From positions 1-34,214 of the IMG/VR virus record IMGVR_UViG_3300006920_000029: 34,214 nt of DNA. One strand, given 5' to 3'. This document shows, in pieces, positions 23,122 through 30,685 of the stretch (position 1 is the stretch's first letter; the number at the start of each line of letters is the position of its first letter). Below the pieces are notes generated by a model. It ran no database searches and was not told where the DNA came from. It was given only the letters and a program-made list of their open reading frames with translations. The stretch is from a virus. The position numbers and the translations under genes were made by a program.

Positions 23122-24012
23122 ATGTGTGGTTTAGCGGGAGTTATTTTAAAACAAAAAGATAGAGACAACGAGACCCTTAATCGGGTCTCAAGGTCTTTTT
23201 CAAAAATGCTTACAGAGGCAGATATAAGAGGCGGTCATGCCACAGGATTTGCTCTAATAGATAAGTATGGAGATTATGTAATATGTAAAAAGCCAAAAGA
23301 TGCTTATGACTTTTTTAATGACAACGAGGTTCAAGATAATATTGGTTTGGTTTATGATGGCATCACTACAATGATGGGTCATACTAGATATGCGACATTA
23401 GGTTCTCCATCAATCAATAGTAACAACCATCCAATTAGGACAGGTCAAACGATAGGAACTCATAATGGTTCTATATCTAATCACAAAGAGCTATTTCATA
23501 AGTATAATATGAAACGATATGCTCAAGTAGATAGTGAGGCGATATTTAGATTGTATGAGACTTCTAATGATGTTGATGAGTTCTTAGATGATAGGTTGCC
23601 AAAAGTTCAAGGTCGTGTTGCGATTGTTTGGGCGGACTTAGAGCGACCAGATTATGTCTATATGGTAAAAGCTAATAATCCTATTCAAATGGTCTATATT
23701 CCAGAGTTTGATTGTTATGTATATGGTAGCACCGATTCAATCATAAATGCGGGTTTATGGCACTATTATGAGCGTATTACAATAGAACCTAACACGATGG
23801 TTAGAATTGATACTAGGACTCTTAAGATTGATACAAAAGATATTAAGATAAAAGAACCAAAGCCAAAACGCTTTTCATTTTACGATGATAAGATTGGAGC
23901 ATATAAAGACGAACCTCAAACAGTTGATAGATTCGTTCCGAGGTTTTCGTATAGTGACCAATTAAAAATGTTTAAAGCTAGTGATGGCTCAAAGATAAGG
24001 AAGGTAAAATAA
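23122..24012 (+). CDS. Class II glutamine amidotransferase
   Basis: A 296-residue Ntn-type glutaminase. Cys2 directly after the start Met is the catalytic nucleophile once Met is removed. GHTRYATLG (86-94, Arg for glutamine), the oxyanion-hole motif THNGSISNH (113-121) and VDSEAIF (136-142) match the GlmS/PurF glutaminase domain. Unlike those enzymes, it has no fused synthase domain, so it must hand ammonia to a partner or act as a hydrolase or acyl-transferase; the adjacent amidoligase is the obvious partner. The ribosome site is AGGAG. Stop overlaps the next start as TAATG. Some phage amidotransferases of this class serve 7-deazaguanine DNA modification, but no DpdA- or QueC-like gene is seen. 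Confidence 0.88.
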   Translation: MCGLAGVILKQKDRDNETLNRVSRSFSKMLTEADIRGGHATGFALIDKYGDYVICKKPKDAYDFFNDNEVQDNIGLVYDGITTMMGHTRYATLGSPSINSNNHPIRTGQTIGTHNGSISNHKELFHKYNMKRYAQVDSEAIFRLYETSNDVDEFLDDRLPKVQGRVAIVWADLERPDYVYMVKANNPIQMVYIPEFDCYVYGSTDSIINAGLWHYYERITIEPNTMVRIDTRTLKIDTKDIKIKEPKPKRFSFYDDKIGAYKDEPQTVDRFVPRFSYSDQLKMFKASDGSKIRKVK

Positions 24013-24632
24013 TGGATGATAAATTTATGAGTATAGAAGTATTTGTATATGGTACATTAAAAAAAGGTGGTGGCAATCATCACTTCTTAAAAGATAGTGA
24101 TTTCGTTAGACACGAGATTTTAAAAGACCATGCAATTTATGTACCAAGAGGTATGAGATTTCCAATAATGCTTAAAAGTAAAGGCGATAAAGTATATGGA
24201 GAAGTCTATCGTATAAGTAGCACAACATTAGCTAAATTAGATATGCTTGAAAGCGAGGGTCATTTATACAATCGTGTTAATGATATTGAATTAGGTTTTC
24301 AATATTATTTATATAACGAAAGTGACGCTTGGGAAATAAACAAAAGCAAAGATAAAATAGATAGTGGATATTGGAAAACCATGTTTGAAGTTGATTTAAA
24401 CTTAATAATAGATAATCGTAACTATACAGATAAGGCAGATAAGTTAGTATTTCACATGAGGTTTTTTGATGGGAAACGAGCGCCAACAAATAAAATCTAT
24501 ATGGACTTAGTAAAGAGAAGAAGTTATTTAGATTTAAACACCGAAAATGAAGAGATATTTTTAAGGGATTGTATAATTGAGGGAGTTGTAAGTGAGTTTA
24601 GAGAGCCAATACATAAGTTCTATAATATGTAA
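24012..24632 (+). CDS. Gamma-glutamyl-cyclotransferase-like (GGCT/AIG2) protein
   Basis: A 206-residue protein with the family signature VYGTLKKGGGNHHFL (12-26) and LDMLE (76-80), where the Glu is the usual catalytic acid/base, followed by the typical Y-N-R. The N-terminal ~90 residues are the GGCT core. The rest is longer than simple members and may form a second domain. Known members cyclise gamma-glutamyl amides to 5-oxoproline and release an amine or peptide; beside an amidoligase and a glutaminase it could trim or regenerate a gamma-glutamyl tag. Starts overlapping the previous stop; an in-frame ATG at 24027 is an alternative. Confidence 0.85.
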   Translation: MDDKFMSIEVFVYGTLKKGGGNHHFLKDSDFVRHEILKDHAIYVPRGMRFPIMLKSKGDKVYGEVYRISSTTLAKLDMLESEGHLYNRVNDIELGFQYYLYNESDAWEINKSKDKIDSGYWKTMFEVDLNLIIDNRNYTDKADKLVFHMRFFDGKRAPTNKIYMDLVKRRSYLDLNTENEEIFLRDCIIEGVVSEFREPIHKFYNM

Positions 24633-24738
24633 TATATGCGAAAAGAATGTAACGATTGTAAATAGGCAGGATAAAGGAAACAAATCAAGATGGGTTTGCG
24701 AAAAATGTAGCGAAAAATATCCAAGATGGAACAATTAG
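24592..24738 (+). CDS. Zinc-ribbon miniprotein overlapping the GGCT gene
   Basis: A 48-residue frame beginning at GTG with GGGAG at a suitable distance, 41 bases inside the end of the GGCT gene. CNIC and CEKC pairs 21 residues apart make a zinc ribbon likely, and the end (KYPRWNN) is basic and aromatic. Cysteine spacing is the main support. Confidence 0.6.
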   Translation: MSLESQYISSIICNICEKNVTIVNRQDKGNKSRWVCEKCSEKYPRWNN

Positions 24739-24890
24739 AACATATAGTAACAATAGTATCTTTTGAAGAGTTTAATGATTTAATTAAAAAAACTGGCGAT
24801 GATGAATTAACCATAATGGAACTAATAGATGCTATAGCAAGAATCAATGGAGAAATATATGAGCAAACAAACTCGATTGGAGAATGTTAA
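24726..24890 (+). CDS. Small acidic hypothetical protein
   Basis: A 54-residue acidic frame (MEQLEHIVTIVSFEEF start, helical DDELTIMELIDAIARI middle), overlapping the zinc-ribbon frame by 13 bases and the next gene by 32. It lacks a strong ribosome site and is supported mostly by coupling and packing. Confidence 0.5.
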   Translation: MEQLEHIVTIVSFEEFNDLIKKTGDDELTIMELIDAIARINGEIYEQTNSIGEC

Positions 24891-25131
24891 TCACGACTTT
24901 TTATATCATGCGGAGATAATGTATGAAACAAAAAATGCATTAGATTATAAAAGCGCAGTCGGAAACACTCTTAAAGACTTATTAAAAGATATAGATATAA
25001 GATTAAAACAATTAGCTAAAAGAAATCCCAAAATAGTACAAGTGTTATACAAGCCTCAAAACGAGTCTATAAATATAACGCCTAAGATACTATCCCTAAT
25101 GAAACTAAAACCTTTTTATAGCTCAAAATAG
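24859..25131 (+). CDS. Hypothetical protein, last gene of the early block
   Basis: A 90-residue protein. ATG 24859 is chosen because GGAG lies just upstream; an in-frame ATG at 24847 lies inside the ribosome site. It has two charged helices (AVGNTLKDLLKDIDIRLKQL) and a basic C-terminus. No family is recognised. The intergenic region after it carries the late promoter. Confidence 0.68.
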   Translation: MSKQTRLENVNHDFLYHAEIMYETKNALDYKSAVGNTLKDLLKDIDIRLKQLAKRNPKIVQVLYKPQNESINITPKILSLMKLKPFYSSK

Positions 25132-25141
25132 ACCCCTTTAA

Positions 25142-25161
25142 ATGCTATAATAGCCTAGCAT
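25142..25161 (+). promoter_or_regulatory. Late promoter with palindromic operator over the -10
   Basis: TGCTATAAT (25143-25151) is a perfect extended -10 element with TATAAT at 25146-25151. No good -35 lies 17 bases upstream (TCAAAA). ATGCTA (25142-25147) and TAGCAT (25156-25161) are inverted repeats eight bases apart, and GCTAT-A-ATAGC (25144-25154) is nested inside. A regulator bound to this dyad would cover the -10. It would drive the packaging, head, tail and lysis genes. Confidence 0.68.
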
Positions 25162-25238
25162 ATTTAATTAAAATAAGCACTTTCATTAATTTTAAAAGAG
25201 TTTTTAAATTTAAACCATAAAAACTAATGGAGATTGCT

Positions 25239-25343
25239 ATGCCAAAAGGCAAGGGAACTTATGGTTCAAAGCGTGGGAGACCACCTAAAAAATCTAAACC
25301 AATGAAATCAAAAAAAGCTAAGTTTGGCAAAAAGCGAAAATAA
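25239..25343 (+). CDS. Small AT-hook-like basic protein
   Basis: A 34-residue, extremely basic protein preceded by TGGAG. SKRGRPPKKSK contains the R-G-R-P core of AT-hook DNA-binding motifs, and about half of the residues are Lys or Arg. It is the first gene after the late promoter and sits before the packaging genes. It may bind DNA or coat the terminase substrate; function inferred only from composition. Confidence 0.62.
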   Translation: MPKGKGTYGSKRGRPPKKSKPMKSKKAKFGKKRK

Positions 25344-25506
25344 AACTGCTTTAAATGTTGAACTTGTAGGCATAAAGAATCTTAAACTAACTCATTCATG
25401 GCGTATTGAGTTTGATGTATATGAGATAGACAACGATAAAGTTAAAGATTTAATGGATATGTTAAACAAACCTATCTCAATGGGATTAGTACAACTAGAT
25501 GACTAA
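25324..25506 (+). CDS. Small hypothetical protein (TTG start)
   Basis: A 60-residue protein starting at TTG 25324, inside the previous gene in another frame; no other start precedes the well-formed fold (ALNVELVGIKNLKLTHSW, then IEFDVYEIDNDKVKDLMDML). Beta-strand then helix layout. It overlaps the next ATG by 8 bases. Small proteins of this kind often sit upstream of terminase in marine phages, an impression rather than a search result. Confidence 0.6.
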   Translation: MAKSENKTALNVELVGIKNLKLTHSWRIEFDVYEIDNDKVKDLMDMLNKPISMGLVQLDD

Positions 25507-25825
25507 ACACAAGGAGAACAGAAGGGAGAATGGTCAATTTAAAAAGGGTCATAAACCTAAAACAATGTGGAAAAAAGGAAAGTCTGGTAATCCTAATGGT
25601 AGGCGCAATGCTTATAGTGACTTAATAAAAGAGTTTAGTTATCAAGAAGTAAATGGCAAAGAGCGTAGAGAAATAATATTAGGTAAGTTATTTCAATTAG
25701 CAGAGCGTGGAGATTTAAGAGCAATACAATTTATAGTTGAACGCATGGAAGGGAAGGCGTTAGAGCGACAAGAACGAACAACAAAGAACGAACCAATACA
25801 AGTAATGGTTATAGGAGAAGATTAA
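25499..25825 (+). CDS. DUF5681-like protein, small-terminase candidate
   Basis: A 108-residue protein with a basic N-terminus carrying the repeated K-G-x-S-G-N-P-N-G-R motif (MWKKGKSGNPNGRRNAY) of DUF5681, then helices (ILGKLFQLAERGDLRAIQFI) and VERMEGKALE. Proteins of this type often lie just before the large terminase and may take the role of the small terminase subunit, although a HTH is not obvious. An in-frame neighbour of 44 residues separates it from the terminase. Confidence 0.7.
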   Translation: MTKHKENRRENGQFKKGHKPKTMWKKGKSGNPNGRRNAYSDLIKEFSYQEVNGKERREIILGKLFQLAERGDLRAIQFIVERMEGKALERQERTTKNEPIQVMVIGED

Positions 25826-25960
25826 ATGGCTAAAAAAGTAAGTTGGAAGTGGGGTAATAAAAGATACTCTGGAACATTAATAAGAGAAACTAAAACGCAT
25901 AAGTTTGCTAGAACTGCAAGTGGTCAAATTAAAAAGATTGTTAAAAAGAAAAAGAAATGA
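25826..25960 (+). CDS. Small basic protein before terminase
   Basis: A 44-residue protein (MAKKVSWKWGNKRYSGTL, ending IKKIVKKKKK), Lys-rich and with a possible small beta fold. It begins directly after the previous stop and overlaps the terminase start as ATGA. Function unknown; probably a DNA- or terminase-associated accessory. Confidence 0.6.
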   Translation: MAKKVSWKWGNKRYSGTLIRETKTHKFARTASGQIKKIVKKKKK

Positions 25961-27159
25961 TTCAATGGACTTTAGACAAGACGAGAAAAGATATATTAAA
26001 CGACCCAAGCAGGTTCAAAGTCTTAGTATGTGGTCGAAGATGGGGCAAAACTATTCTATCGCTTATGTATTTATTGAAAGACCCATTTCAAGCAAACGAA
26101 AGAAGATGGTTTATCACCCCTACCTACAGAATGGGTCGCAACATTGTGTTTCCTACTCTTCGCCAAATGTTTCAAGGGTTTGTTGGAGCTAAATTAAATG
26201 AGACTGAAATGTCAGTAAGATTTGAGAATGGAGCAGAGTTTGCAGTTAAAGGCGCAGACAATGAACACGCATTAAGGGGTGTGGAATTAACTAAATGCGT
26301 AATGGATGAGATGGCATACATCAAGCCTCATGTTTGGGAAGAGATTGTGTATCCTATGTTAGCAACAACACAAGGAAGCGTGTTATTTATAGGCACACCA
26401 AGCGGTTATGATGTAATGTATGATTTATATAGTCGTGGGCAAAGTGAAAAGAATTGGCGTTCATGGCAGTTCAAAACAATAGATGGTGGCTTTGTATCGG
26501 CAGATGAAATAGCTAGTGCAAAGAAAACAATGGATGCTAGTGTATTTAGGCAAGAGTTTGAAGCATCATTTGAATCAACTGGCAATAGAGCTGCATGGAA
26601 CTTTGATAGAGAGATTCATGTTAAAAGAGCTAAAGAGTTATCTAGTTATAAATGGTGGGGATGTGATTTTAATGTTGATTATATGAGCGCAGTATTATGT
26701 ACGCAATACACCGATGGCACAATTCATTACTATGATGAAATAAGATTAAAGAATAGTAACACCGAACAAATGGCTAGAAAAATGAAAGCGATTGAACCTA
26801 ATGTTGAAGTCTATCCTGACCCTGCAGGAAGTGCAAGGTCTACGACATCTAATCGTTCAGACCATCACATCTTAAGAGATTATGGATTCTTAATTAGGGC
26901 AAAGAAGTCGCATCCAAGTCACATAGATAGATTAAATGCATTGAATAGGAAGCTATTAGATGCGGATGGTAATGTAACAATGACCATTGACCCTAAATGT
27001 AAATACTTAATAAAAGATTTAGAGCAAGTGCAGAGAGATAAAAAAGGGGGGATTGAAAAATCTAACATGGAGCTTACTCATTCACTAGATGCTTGTAGCT
27101 ATGCGATTAGTTATAAGTTTCCTGTGATAAGTAAAGCAACACGAATAATGAAATGGTAA
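25957..27159 (+). CDS. terL: Terminase large subunit
   Basis: A 400-residue DNA-packaging motor. The ATPase has Walker A CGRRWGKT (25-32), followed by ITPTYRMGRN, Walker B VMDE (115-118) with catalytic Glu118, and the coupling motif FIGTPSGYD. The C-terminal nuclease (RNase-H-like) has CDFNVD (Asp ~236), YPDPAGSARS and LTHSLDACSYA, whose acidic residues bind two metals. It packages DNA into the prohead and cuts it. Length is close to the compact forms of this family. The start overlaps the previous stop (ATGA). Confidence 0.95.
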   Translation: MIQWTLDKTRKDILNDPSRFKVLVCGRRWGKTILSLMYLLKDPFQANERRWFITPTYRMGRNIVFPTLRQMFQGFVGAKLNETEMSVRFENGAEFAVKGADNEHALRGVELTKCVMDEMAYIKPHVWEEIVYPMLATTQGSVLFIGTPSGYDVMYDLYSRGQSEKNWRSWQFKTIDGGFVSADEIASAKKTMDASVFRQEFEASFESTGNRAAWNFDREIHVKRAKELSSYKWWGCDFNVDYMSAVLCTQYTDGTIHYYDEIRLKNSNTEQMARKMKAIEPNVEVYPDPAGSARSTTSNRSDHHILRDYGFLIRAKKSHPSHIDRLNALNRKLLDADGNVTMTIDPKCKYLIKDLEQVQRDKKGGIEKSNMELTHSLDACSYAISYKFPVISKATRIMKW

Positions 27160-27163
27160 TAAT

Positions 27164-28543
27164 ATGATAAACTTTGGTAGAACTGTTAATCAAGTAGTAA
27201 TCCCTGAACAATCCGAGCAAATAATATTGCAAACAGTTGCAAAAGCAGAGCAAGAGTTTAATGAAAAAGCACAAGCGGAAAGAATGACTGCATTAGACTT
27301 TTATTTTAATGTTAATATGGATAAACATATTGAGCAATATTTCTCAAGTGAATCATTGCAACAAATTCCAACTTATCCACAAAAAGTAGTGCCTAGATTT
27401 TCAAGGGCGAGAATGATGCTATATAAGAATGCTCCCAAAAGAATAATAGGTGGAGAAGAGAGTGATGATTATAAAGACATTGCTTATATGTTAGATAGTC
27501 AAACTAAATGCTTTAGTGAATTAGCTTGGTTGTTAGGTAGTTGCCATTTTAAAACTAAATTTAATGAGCGTAAGCAAAGACTTGAATATGAGATATTACC
27601 ATTTGTAAAAGAATATTATCTAAGTGGAGAATCTGAGCCTTATGGATATAGTTATGAAATAGATAAGGGTAATAACAAAGATAGACAATATGTCTTTTGG
27701 TCTGAAGATAGAGAAGGTATGCAAGGGATGCATTTTAAGTTTAATCAAAAAGGGAATAGATATGCCATAAGTGGTAATGAAGATATGGTCAATCCCTATG
27801 GGATAAATCCAATTAGTAAAGTAGTTTATCCATCATCTAGTTTTGATGTAGTTAGAAGTGCAATTCAGATTGGTATTGCAATGACAGAAATTGCATTAAG
27901 CGTTAGGAGTAGATTAGGACAACCAGTATTTACTGGAATAGATGAAGGTCAATCGGTAATTAAATCGGGTATTGATTCGGCTATAATCCTGCCAGAAGGG
28001 GCAACATTCCAATATGTATCTCCAAGTGGCGGTATCAATGAAATGATTGAAAGCGTAAAAGCATTTGCCAATCAAACCGCAGAGAATAATCATCTTAGGA
28101 TTAGATGGGGCGAATCGGGTGGCAATTCTCCAAGTGGAGAAGCCTTAAGAATATTAGAAATTGAAAATCTTGAGTCTCGTGAAAGTGACATCCCTTATTT
28201 TAAAGAATGGGAACATAGTAGATTTGAAATAGATAGAACAATATTAGAAAAGCATGGAGTCATGAATCTTAGTGAGGACTTATCTATTGACTTTGGCGAA
28301 GTATCATATCCTATGAGCGTTGAAGAAGAGATTAAGATACTTCAATGGAAATTAGATAATGGTATTATGACGAAGCGTGATTTGCTATTGTATTACAATC
28401 CTGATATGAGTGATGAAGAGCTAGAGATGAAACTAGGAGAAGTGCAAGAAGAAAGAACTGAACAAATCCAAGCAGATAGACAAGCTAATCAACCAGCAAT
28501 ATTTCAATCATTAAGACAAGAGGCTCAAGATGATAGTCAATAA
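27164..28543 (+). CDS. Portal protein
   Basis: A 459-residue portal directly after the terminase. The N-terminal part has a long helix region and YPQKVVPRFSRARMML. The centre contains typical wing and stem-like segments (FDVVRSAIQIGIAMTEIAL), and a C-terminal helical crown (PMSVEEEIKILQWKLDNGIM, then DMSDEELEMKLGEV). It forms the dodecameric ring at the head vertex through which DNA passes. Position and helical pattern are the basis; no catalytic motif is expected. Confidence 0.87.
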   Translation: MINFGRTVNQVVIPEQSEQIILQTVAKAEQEFNEKAQAERMTALDFYFNVNMDKHIEQYFSSESLQQIPTYPQKVVPRFSRARMMLYKNAPKRIIGGEESDDYKDIAYMLDSQTKCFSELAWLLGSCHFKTKFNERKQRLEYEILPFVKEYYLSGESEPYGYSYEIDKGNNKDRQYVFWSEDREGMQGMHFKFNQKGNRYAISGNEDMVNPYGINPISKVVYPSSSFDVVRSAIQIGIAMTEIALSVRSRLGQPVFTGIDEGQSVIKSGIDSAIILPEGATFQYVSPSGGINEMIESVKAFANQTAENNHLRIRWGESGGNSPSGEALRILEIENLESRESDIPYFKEWEHSRFEIDRTILEKHGVMNLSEDLSIDFGEVSYPMSVEEEIKILQWKLDNGIMTKRDLLLYYNPDMSDEELEMKLGEVQEERTEQIQADRQANQPAIFQSLRQEAQDDSQ

Positions 28544-28754
28544 TTTTTTAGATAAAATAGATATATTAAAATTAAAAGTAGGACAAGATGCCGACAATAT
28601 ATTAAAAGCTATAAACATAGATGATTTATTAAAAGACCCAGAATCTTATTTAACTGCATTAGGTGAGCAATTTATGCAAGACCATGACAAAGAAATAAAG
28701 CAAGGGTATAAAGAAGGTCAAAAGTTTGCAACTAAAATCATAGATAAATCGTGA
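28530..28754 (+). CDS. Small hypothetical head-region protein
   Basis: A 74-residue helical protein that begins 14 bases inside the end of the portal gene and overlaps the next start as GTGA. It has heptad-like hydrophobics (LDKIDILKLKVGQDADNIL). It probably cooperates in head assembly; no family recognised. Confidence 0.6.
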   Translation: MIVNNFLDKIDILKLKVGQDADNILKAINIDDLLKDPESYLTALGEQFMQDHDKEIKQGYKEGQKFATKIIDKS

Positions 28755-29206
28755 GAACTACAATAGACATATCAAAAGCATTTAATCTTAAAAAGATTAA
28801 GTTTGATTTATCAAGAGAAATAAACGAAGCTGCAAAAGCAGTTGTAAAAGACCATGATAAAAGATTGAGTTTTGGACAAGGAGTTGATGGTAAGATGATG
28901 ACTAAGTTGCAACCATCTACAATAAAAAGTAAGCGTTTAAAAGGATATGCAAAGCCTAGAGTTCCTTTATATGCTACTGGTACAATGAAAAGTATTAGAA
29001 TAGATAAAAAGGCTACAAGAACAAATCAAGAAGCTAGATTAACACCACCAAAAAGCAGAATAGAACCAGAACCAATAGGAGCATTTCATCAAGAAGGTGG
29101 TGGAAATTTACCTAAGAGAGAATGGTTTGGTGTTACAGAAAAAGTAGAAAAAGATTTATTAAGAGTAATGGCTATAAGAATTGAAAGAATATTAAAAAAT
29201 GCCTGA
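28751..29206 (+). CDS. Phage virion morphogenesis / tail completion-like protein
   Basis: A 151-residue protein starting at GTG over the previous stop. The C-terminal segment (AFHQEGGGNLPKREWFGVTE) matches the H-[QE]-x-G-G...P-x-R-x-[FW]-[FL]-G pattern of Mu gpG/HK97 gp10-type virion morphogenesis proteins, and the preceding LYATGTMKSIRI is also typical. Such proteins act in head or tail-neck assembly. It ends 8 bases within the next gene. Confidence 0.75.
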   Translation: MRTTIDISKAFNLKKIKFDLSREINEAAKAVVKDHDKRLSFGQGVDGKMMTKLQPSTIKSKRLKGYAKPRVPLYATGTMKSIRIDKKATRTNQEARLTPPKSRIEPEPIGAFHQEGGGNLPKREWFGVTEKVEKDLLRVMAIRIERILKNA

Positions 29207-29768
29207 AGAAAATATTTTATTAGAAGAACTTCAAAGATTAAAACAAATTCAAACTGCTAGTAGAGCAATTCAAGAATTAGAAATAATAATAACATCATCT
29301 ATGACAACAACAACTTCAAAAGCAATATTAGATTTACAACAAACAATAACAACGCTTAGAGCAACTGGTGCTAGTGATGAAGTTATAAGAAATACATTAT
29401 TACAAGATTTAGATGAAGGTGGAATAATATTTGGTACATATAGAAATAATATTAAAAACGCAACTGGCAATGCGGTTCAATTAATGAGTGAAGCTGCCAT
29501 AAGACAACAATATGGAGATAAAGGAATAAGAACATTTAAATGGATTACTGCGGGTGGAAATGTATGTGATGATTGCCTACCTAGACATGGAGAAATTGCA
29601 ACATGGGAAGAGTGGAATATTATTGGTATGCCTAGAAGTGGATTTAGTGTGTGTAAGCATAATTGTCAATGTCAATTAGTGCCATCTACTTATAACGATA
29701 AAGAAGTTCAAAGTGTTGTAAGAAGAAAAGAGCGTAAAAAAGAATTAAAGGAGAAATTTCGTGGCTAA
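29199..29768 (+). CDS. MuF-like minor head protein with zinc motif
   Basis: A 189-residue protein whose C-terminal part resembles the MuF C-terminal/head-morphogenesis domain: FKWITAGGNVCDDCLPRHGE, then GMPRSGFSVCKHNCQCQLVP, with four to five cysteines and histidines for a metal site as in minor capsid proteins. The N-terminal half is helical with a Thr-rich segment. It is short for a full MuF protein and may be a trimmed form. MuF-like proteins are carried in the head and sometimes ejected with the DNA. It overlaps the next GTG start by 8 bases. Confidence 0.75.
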   Translation: MPEENILLEELQRLKQIQTASRAIQELEIIITSSMTTTTSKAILDLQQTITTLRATGASDEVIRNTLLQDLDEGGIIFGTYRNNIKNATGNAVQLMSEAAIRQQYGDKGIRTFKWITAGGNVCDDCLPRHGEIATWEEWNIIGMPRSGFSVCKHNCQCQLVPSTYNDKEVQSVVRRKERKKELKEKFRG

Positions 29769-30069
29769 GAAAAAAGACCCAAGATTAAAAAGAGCGGGTG
29801 TTAGTGCTTTTAACAAACCTAAAAGAACTCCAAGTCATAGAACTAAATCTCATGTAGTTGTTGCCAAAGAGGGCAATAAAATCAAAACTATTAGGTTTGG
29901 ACAACAAGGCGTAAAGACTAATCAGACAGTTGGTCAAATGAGAGCGTTCAAATCTAGGCATCGTAAAAATATTGCGAAGGGCAAAATGTCAGCTGCCTAC
30001 TGGGCAAACAGGGTCAAATGGAGTCCAAGCAAAACAAAGTCTAAATCTACTAAATGGAAAAAAGGCTAA
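29761..30069 (+). CDS. Basic protein of the head region
   Basis: A 102-residue, very basic protein starting at GTG over the previous stop. The pattern KKDPRLKRAGVSAFNKPKRT, then FGQQGVKTNQ and KSRHRKNIAKGKMSAAYWAN, is a conserved-looking one I recall from cyanophages and marine phages. Its function is not known to me. Charge and position suggest a DNA-binding head or packaging accessory. Confidence 0.7.
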   Translation: MAKKKDPRLKRAGVSAFNKPKRTPSHRTKSHVVVAKEGNKIKTIRFGQQGVKTNQTVGQMRAFKSRHRKNIAKGKMSAAYWANRVKWSPSKTKSKSTKWKKG

Positions 30070-30099
30070 AGATTTTTAATAACAAAAACGGAGGACTAA

Positions 30100-30669
30100 A
30101 TGTCTGAAATTAAATCAGGGGTAAAGGTAGAAAAAGAAGTACCTAATCCAATGCAAGATAATGCAAAAGAGGTGGCAACTGATAGCCAAACACAAACAAC
30201 CGAACCTAGCGCAGAGGTAGGAAGTTTAATTGCAGAAAGCAAAAAGTATCGTAGTCGTGCGCAACAGGCTGAGGATTCATTAGCTAAACTTGAAAAGAAG
30301 TTACAATCTGATAAAGAGGCACAAATGGCAGAGCAAAATAAATGGCAAGAACTTGCTGAGCAACGAGGTTCTAAACTTCAAGAGCAAGAGCCAGTCATTG
30401 AAGCTGCAATGAAACAACTTGAAGGTCTTAGAGAAGAACTCCTAGCCGATATGAGTGAAGAGGATAGAGAAACATTTGGTGATTTACCACTAGATAAACT
30501 TAAAGTTCTCCACACTAAATTAAATATTGAAACTAAAGCCGAGGTTGCACCAACTGATGGAACTCCTGCTAGAAGTGCTAATCCTGATAATAAAAATTGG
30601 GTTGATTTATCTGATGATGAAAGGCGTTCTAATTGGGGTAACATATTGGATGCATATCGAAGGCGTTAA
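30100..30669 (+). CDS. Scaffolding protein
   Basis: A 189-residue acidic protein just before the major capsid gene, preceded by CGGAGG. The N-terminus is disordered and Glu/Thr/Pro-rich. Residues about 45-110 form a coiled coil (SKKYRSRAQQAEDSLAKLEK), and the basic C-terminus (NWGNILDAYRRR) is typical of the segment that contacts capsid. It directs prohead assembly and leaves later. Call from position and pattern. Confidence 0.82.
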   Translation: MSEIKSGVKVEKEVPNPMQDNAKEVATDSQTQTTEPSAEVGSLIAESKKYRSRAQQAEDSLAKLEKKLQSDKEAQMAEQNKWQELAEQRGSKLQEQEPVIEAAMKQLEGLREELLADMSEEDRETFGDLPLDKLKVLHTKLNIETKAEVAPTDGTPARSANPDNKNWVDLSDDERRSNWGNILDAYRRR

Positions 30670-30685
30670 ATAAGGAAAATGAATA

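Noticed and set aside
20060-24632. 7-deazaguanine DNA modification pathway
   Set aside because: A class II amidotransferase is present, but no DpdA/Tgt, FolE, QueD, QueE or QueC-like gene is visible.
15155-25238. Integrase, lysogeny repressor, tRNA or CRISPR array
   Set aside because: I looked for these in the accessory and intergenic DNA and found no supporting motif; only one winged-helix protein of uncertain role is present.
25905-26192. A + strand frame overlapping the terminase start
   Set aside because: It is out of frame with the Walker A region of the terminase, which is certain; the translation is a shadow.
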